From: DATAXV01 sp036272915
GTDB taxonomy: Bacteria > Chloroflexota > Dormibacteria > Dormibacterales > Dormibacteraceae
DNA: 6,733 nt
NCBI GenBank assembly: GCA_036272915.1
Contig: DATAXV010000209.1
Span: forward strand, 1 to 6,733
Reading direction: 5' to 3'
Positions 5,543 through 6,733 of the stretch are shown piece after piece. The translations under genes were made by a program, and so were the position numbers. Every line of letters begins with the position of its first letter. Position 1 is the stretch's first letter. The notes under the pieces are model-generated. The model did not search any database. It had not been told where the DNA came from and saw only the letters and a list, made by a program, of their open reading frames with translations.

Positions 5543-6624
5543 TCGCCCACCCCGCTACGGTCGAGAACGGCGTGCAGACGACCCCAGCCGTGAAGCCCCA
5601 GCCAGCGCCCACTTGGGGAGATCACTGGCCGCGCTGGCACAGCCTCGACCACAGGTGCGGCGGGGCGGATCGGCTGGGAGCGCTCCCCTAGGACGTGAGA
5701 CCAGAGTCCGATCCCGCCGCTACCCGGGTCCGGACCGTTGTACAGGAACCCGGACTCGTCGGGTAGCCAGGCCATCTGGGGCCACGGACCTGCTTCGACC
5801 ACCTCGGTCAATACCCTTCCTGAAGCCGTCTCGACTGTGCGAATACGCCCAGGCCCCGGAGTTTCCGGCGAACCGCAGGCGAGGAGGAGGGCCACGTAGG
5901 TTCCCCTCGGCGACGGGACGTAGTCGACGAGGTGCCAGTGCGGCGAGAAGACCCCCCAGGAGCGGACGATGCTGAGCAGGCTGATCCGCCGACCCTCGGG
6001 ATCGGCGCCGCAGGTCACCCACCACCAGGTGCCGTTCTCTGATCGCACGATTGCGGTCCGCCACCCTCGCCGCCAGGCATAGGCGGCGACCAGGTCAGCC
6101 CTCCCGATCAGGGTCGGGATCCGGGCCAGACCACTCGCCGCCGACGCCACGCCCATCCGGCAAGGCGCCGTGAACAGATCCTCGAGGCCTTTGTCGTCTG
6201 GCATCGGCGCTTGACCGGCGGCGATGTTGAGGATGTGGCGGAGCAGCGAGCAGGCGCCGCCATCGTTGAACTTGTTGACGGAGATCGGCGCGATCCTCCG
6301 GGCCAGGTCGGGCAGCGGCGACCACGGACCGGTTCCCCCGCCTGCCATCTCCACTGTGTTCGTCTCCTGACGCCTACGAGCCCAGCGCTGCCCCACGCGA
6401 CGCGGGAAGACCAGCGCTGAGGGCTGGAAGCGGCGAAGCTGGGCTTCCAGCGGCGGGTAGACCGCCAGACCGTGGATGTAGTCGCGTGCCGCGGCGTCGA
6501 GGTTTGCCTGCCACTCCAGCGTCCGTGGGCCTTCCTGTTCCAGCCAACCGTGAGCATCGCGTTCCACTACGTTGGATTCTGGCCGCAGATTGCCGTCTTC
6601 GTCGGCGCGCACTCGTCCTGACAC
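5395..6624 (-). CDS. N-terminal half of the S9 peptidase: leader helix and beta-propeller
   Basis: This 409-codon frame starts at GTG 6624, with GGGAGGG on the minus strand (6642-6636) 11 bases upstream. The next in-frame GTG (codon 20) has no ribosome binding site. Residues 23-38 (DAHGWLEQEG...LEW) match the DPYRWLE-type N-terminal motif of prolyl oligopeptidases. There is no signal peptide, so a cytosolic product is expected. From about residue 160 propeller-like strands appear, such as SPRGTYVALLLACG and DESGFLYNG. The stretch around residues 70-160 is less typical of the family and may be diverged. Authentic sequence ends near residue 368; the last 40 or so residues to the TGA at 5397-5395 are out-of-frame read-through. 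Confidence 0.8.
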   Translation of the reverse strand: MSGRVRADEDGNLRPESNVVERDAHGWLEQEGPRTLEWQANLDAAARDYIHGLAVYPPLEAQLRRFQPSALVFPRRVGQRWARRRQETNTVEMAGGGTGPWSPLPDLARRIAPISVNKFNDGGACSLLRHILNIAAGQAPMPDDKGLEDLFTAPCRMGVASAASGLARIPTLIGRADLVAAYAWRRGWRTAIVRSENGTWWWVTCGADPEGRRISLLSIVRSWGVFSPHWHLVDYVPSPRGTYVALLLACGSPETPGPGRIRTVETASGRVLTEVVEAGPWPQMAWLPDESGFLYNGPDPGSGGIGLWSHVLGERSQPIRPAAPVVEAVPARPVISPSGRWLGLHGWGRLHAVLDRSGVGEWIAMDPTSAMARSTATATWLWIPPRRRRGGSSPSHSPAEPPIEAGGAS

Positions 6625-6633
6625 GGGTCGCGA

Positions 6634-6639
6634 TACCCT
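6634..6639 (+). promoter_or_regulatory. Possible -10 box for a leaderless gene
   Basis: TACCCT fits TAnnnT and lies seven bases upstream of the ATG at 6647, the spacing known for leaderless genes in several high-GC and Deinococcus-type bacteria. No good -35 is seen. It overlaps the minus-strand ribosome binding site of the peptidase gene, so one of the two signals may be fortuitous. Confidence 0.3.
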
Positions 6640-6646
6640 CCCAAGG

Positions 6647-6733
6647 ATGCCTCGTAAGCGGCTGGAGCCTTGGAAGTGCGGCTTCTGCGGTCAGGTCGCG
6701 CCGTACTTGTGGGGACCTAAGCCGCCTGCCATC
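6647..6733 (+). CDS. 5' end of a small-zinc-ribbon-like protein gene (runs off the window)
   Basis: The ATG at 6647 opens a frame that stays open for 29 codons to the right edge. The product begins MPRKRLEPWKCGFCGQVAPY: a basic start followed by CxxC (Cys11, Cys14) and aromatic residues, as in the first knuckle of a zinc ribbon. The second cysteine pair would lie beyond the window, so a zinc site is inferred. No other in-frame start codon is near. There is no spaced Shine-Dalgarno (AAGG abuts the ATG), so leaderless translation is plausible. It diverges from the peptidase gene with only 22 bp between start codons. The family is not recognised. Confidence 0.5.
   Translation, partial: MPRKRLEPWKCGFCGQVAPYLWGPKPPAI

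Larger units (their letters stand above)
4331..6624 (-). pseudogene. Prolyl oligopeptidase-like S9 serine peptidase gene, frameshifted
   Basis: Two overlapping minus-strand frames (6624-5395 and 5542-4331) are the N- and C-terminal parts of one S9 peptidase. The N-terminal frame reads sensibly to DRSGVGEWIAMDPTS and then turns into Arg/Thr-rich nonsense. The other frame picks up with GDGAFHGDRYVAVDSAS, a typical propeller strand. Restoring one base near 5515-5530, for example a lost G in the minus-strand CTCGGCGATGG, gives a continuous protein of about 764 residues with the triad at Ser619, Asp699 and His733; the family is usually about 700. No slippery heptamer is visible, so programmed frameshifting is unlikely. 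Both halves keep coding character, so this is either a recent mutation or a sequencing error. The family cleaves short peptides, typically after proline, in the cytosol. It is not in the exporter operon. Confidence 0.85.

Overview
The window is GC-rich double-stranded DNA with strong G/C third-position bias in its genes. That fits a high-GC bacterium such as an actinobacterium or a Thermomicrobia-like Chloroflexota, but no rRNA or other marker is present, so the lineage is open.

Layout. (1) Bases 1-146 hold a plus-strand open frame running in from the left edge, or a 43-codon small ORF; it is not recognised. (2) Bases 147-665 carry no large gene but are dense in signals: two palindromes with a GTAC core (172-191 and 239-258), a perfect 12-bp GC hairpin (369-395), a possible 38-residue cationic peptide ORF (456-572), and a strong intrinsic terminator (600-634) that ends just before the ribosome binding site of the next gene. 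A 10-nt segment at 348-357 is perfectly complementary to the left arm of this terminator, so the region looks like a transcription-attenuation leader. (3) Bases 666-4180 encode two half-size ABC exporters overlapping by ATGA. Their nucleotide-binding domains are complementary in what they keep and lose, which predicts an obligate asymmetric heterodimer with one canonical and one degenerate ATP site. (4) Bases 4181-4330 are a convergent gap holding a third palindrome. Together with its left flank it repeats the element at 158-191 (28 of 34 bases), so related elements bracket the leader and exporter operon. (5) Bases 4331-6624, minus strand, are a family S9 prolyl oligopeptidase-like serine peptidase with an intact catalytic triad, split by a one-base frameshift near 5515-5530. 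(6) A divergent plus-strand gene with a CxxC zinc-ribbon-like start begins at 6647 and runs off the right edge.

How it may work together. The exporter pair is the functional core. Its expression seems to depend on passing the terminator upstream of it, possibly under a palindrome-binding regulator encoded elsewhere. The peptidase is convergent, not in the operon; a shared role in peptide handling is possible but unsupported beyond adjacency. The exporter substrate cannot be read from the sequence.
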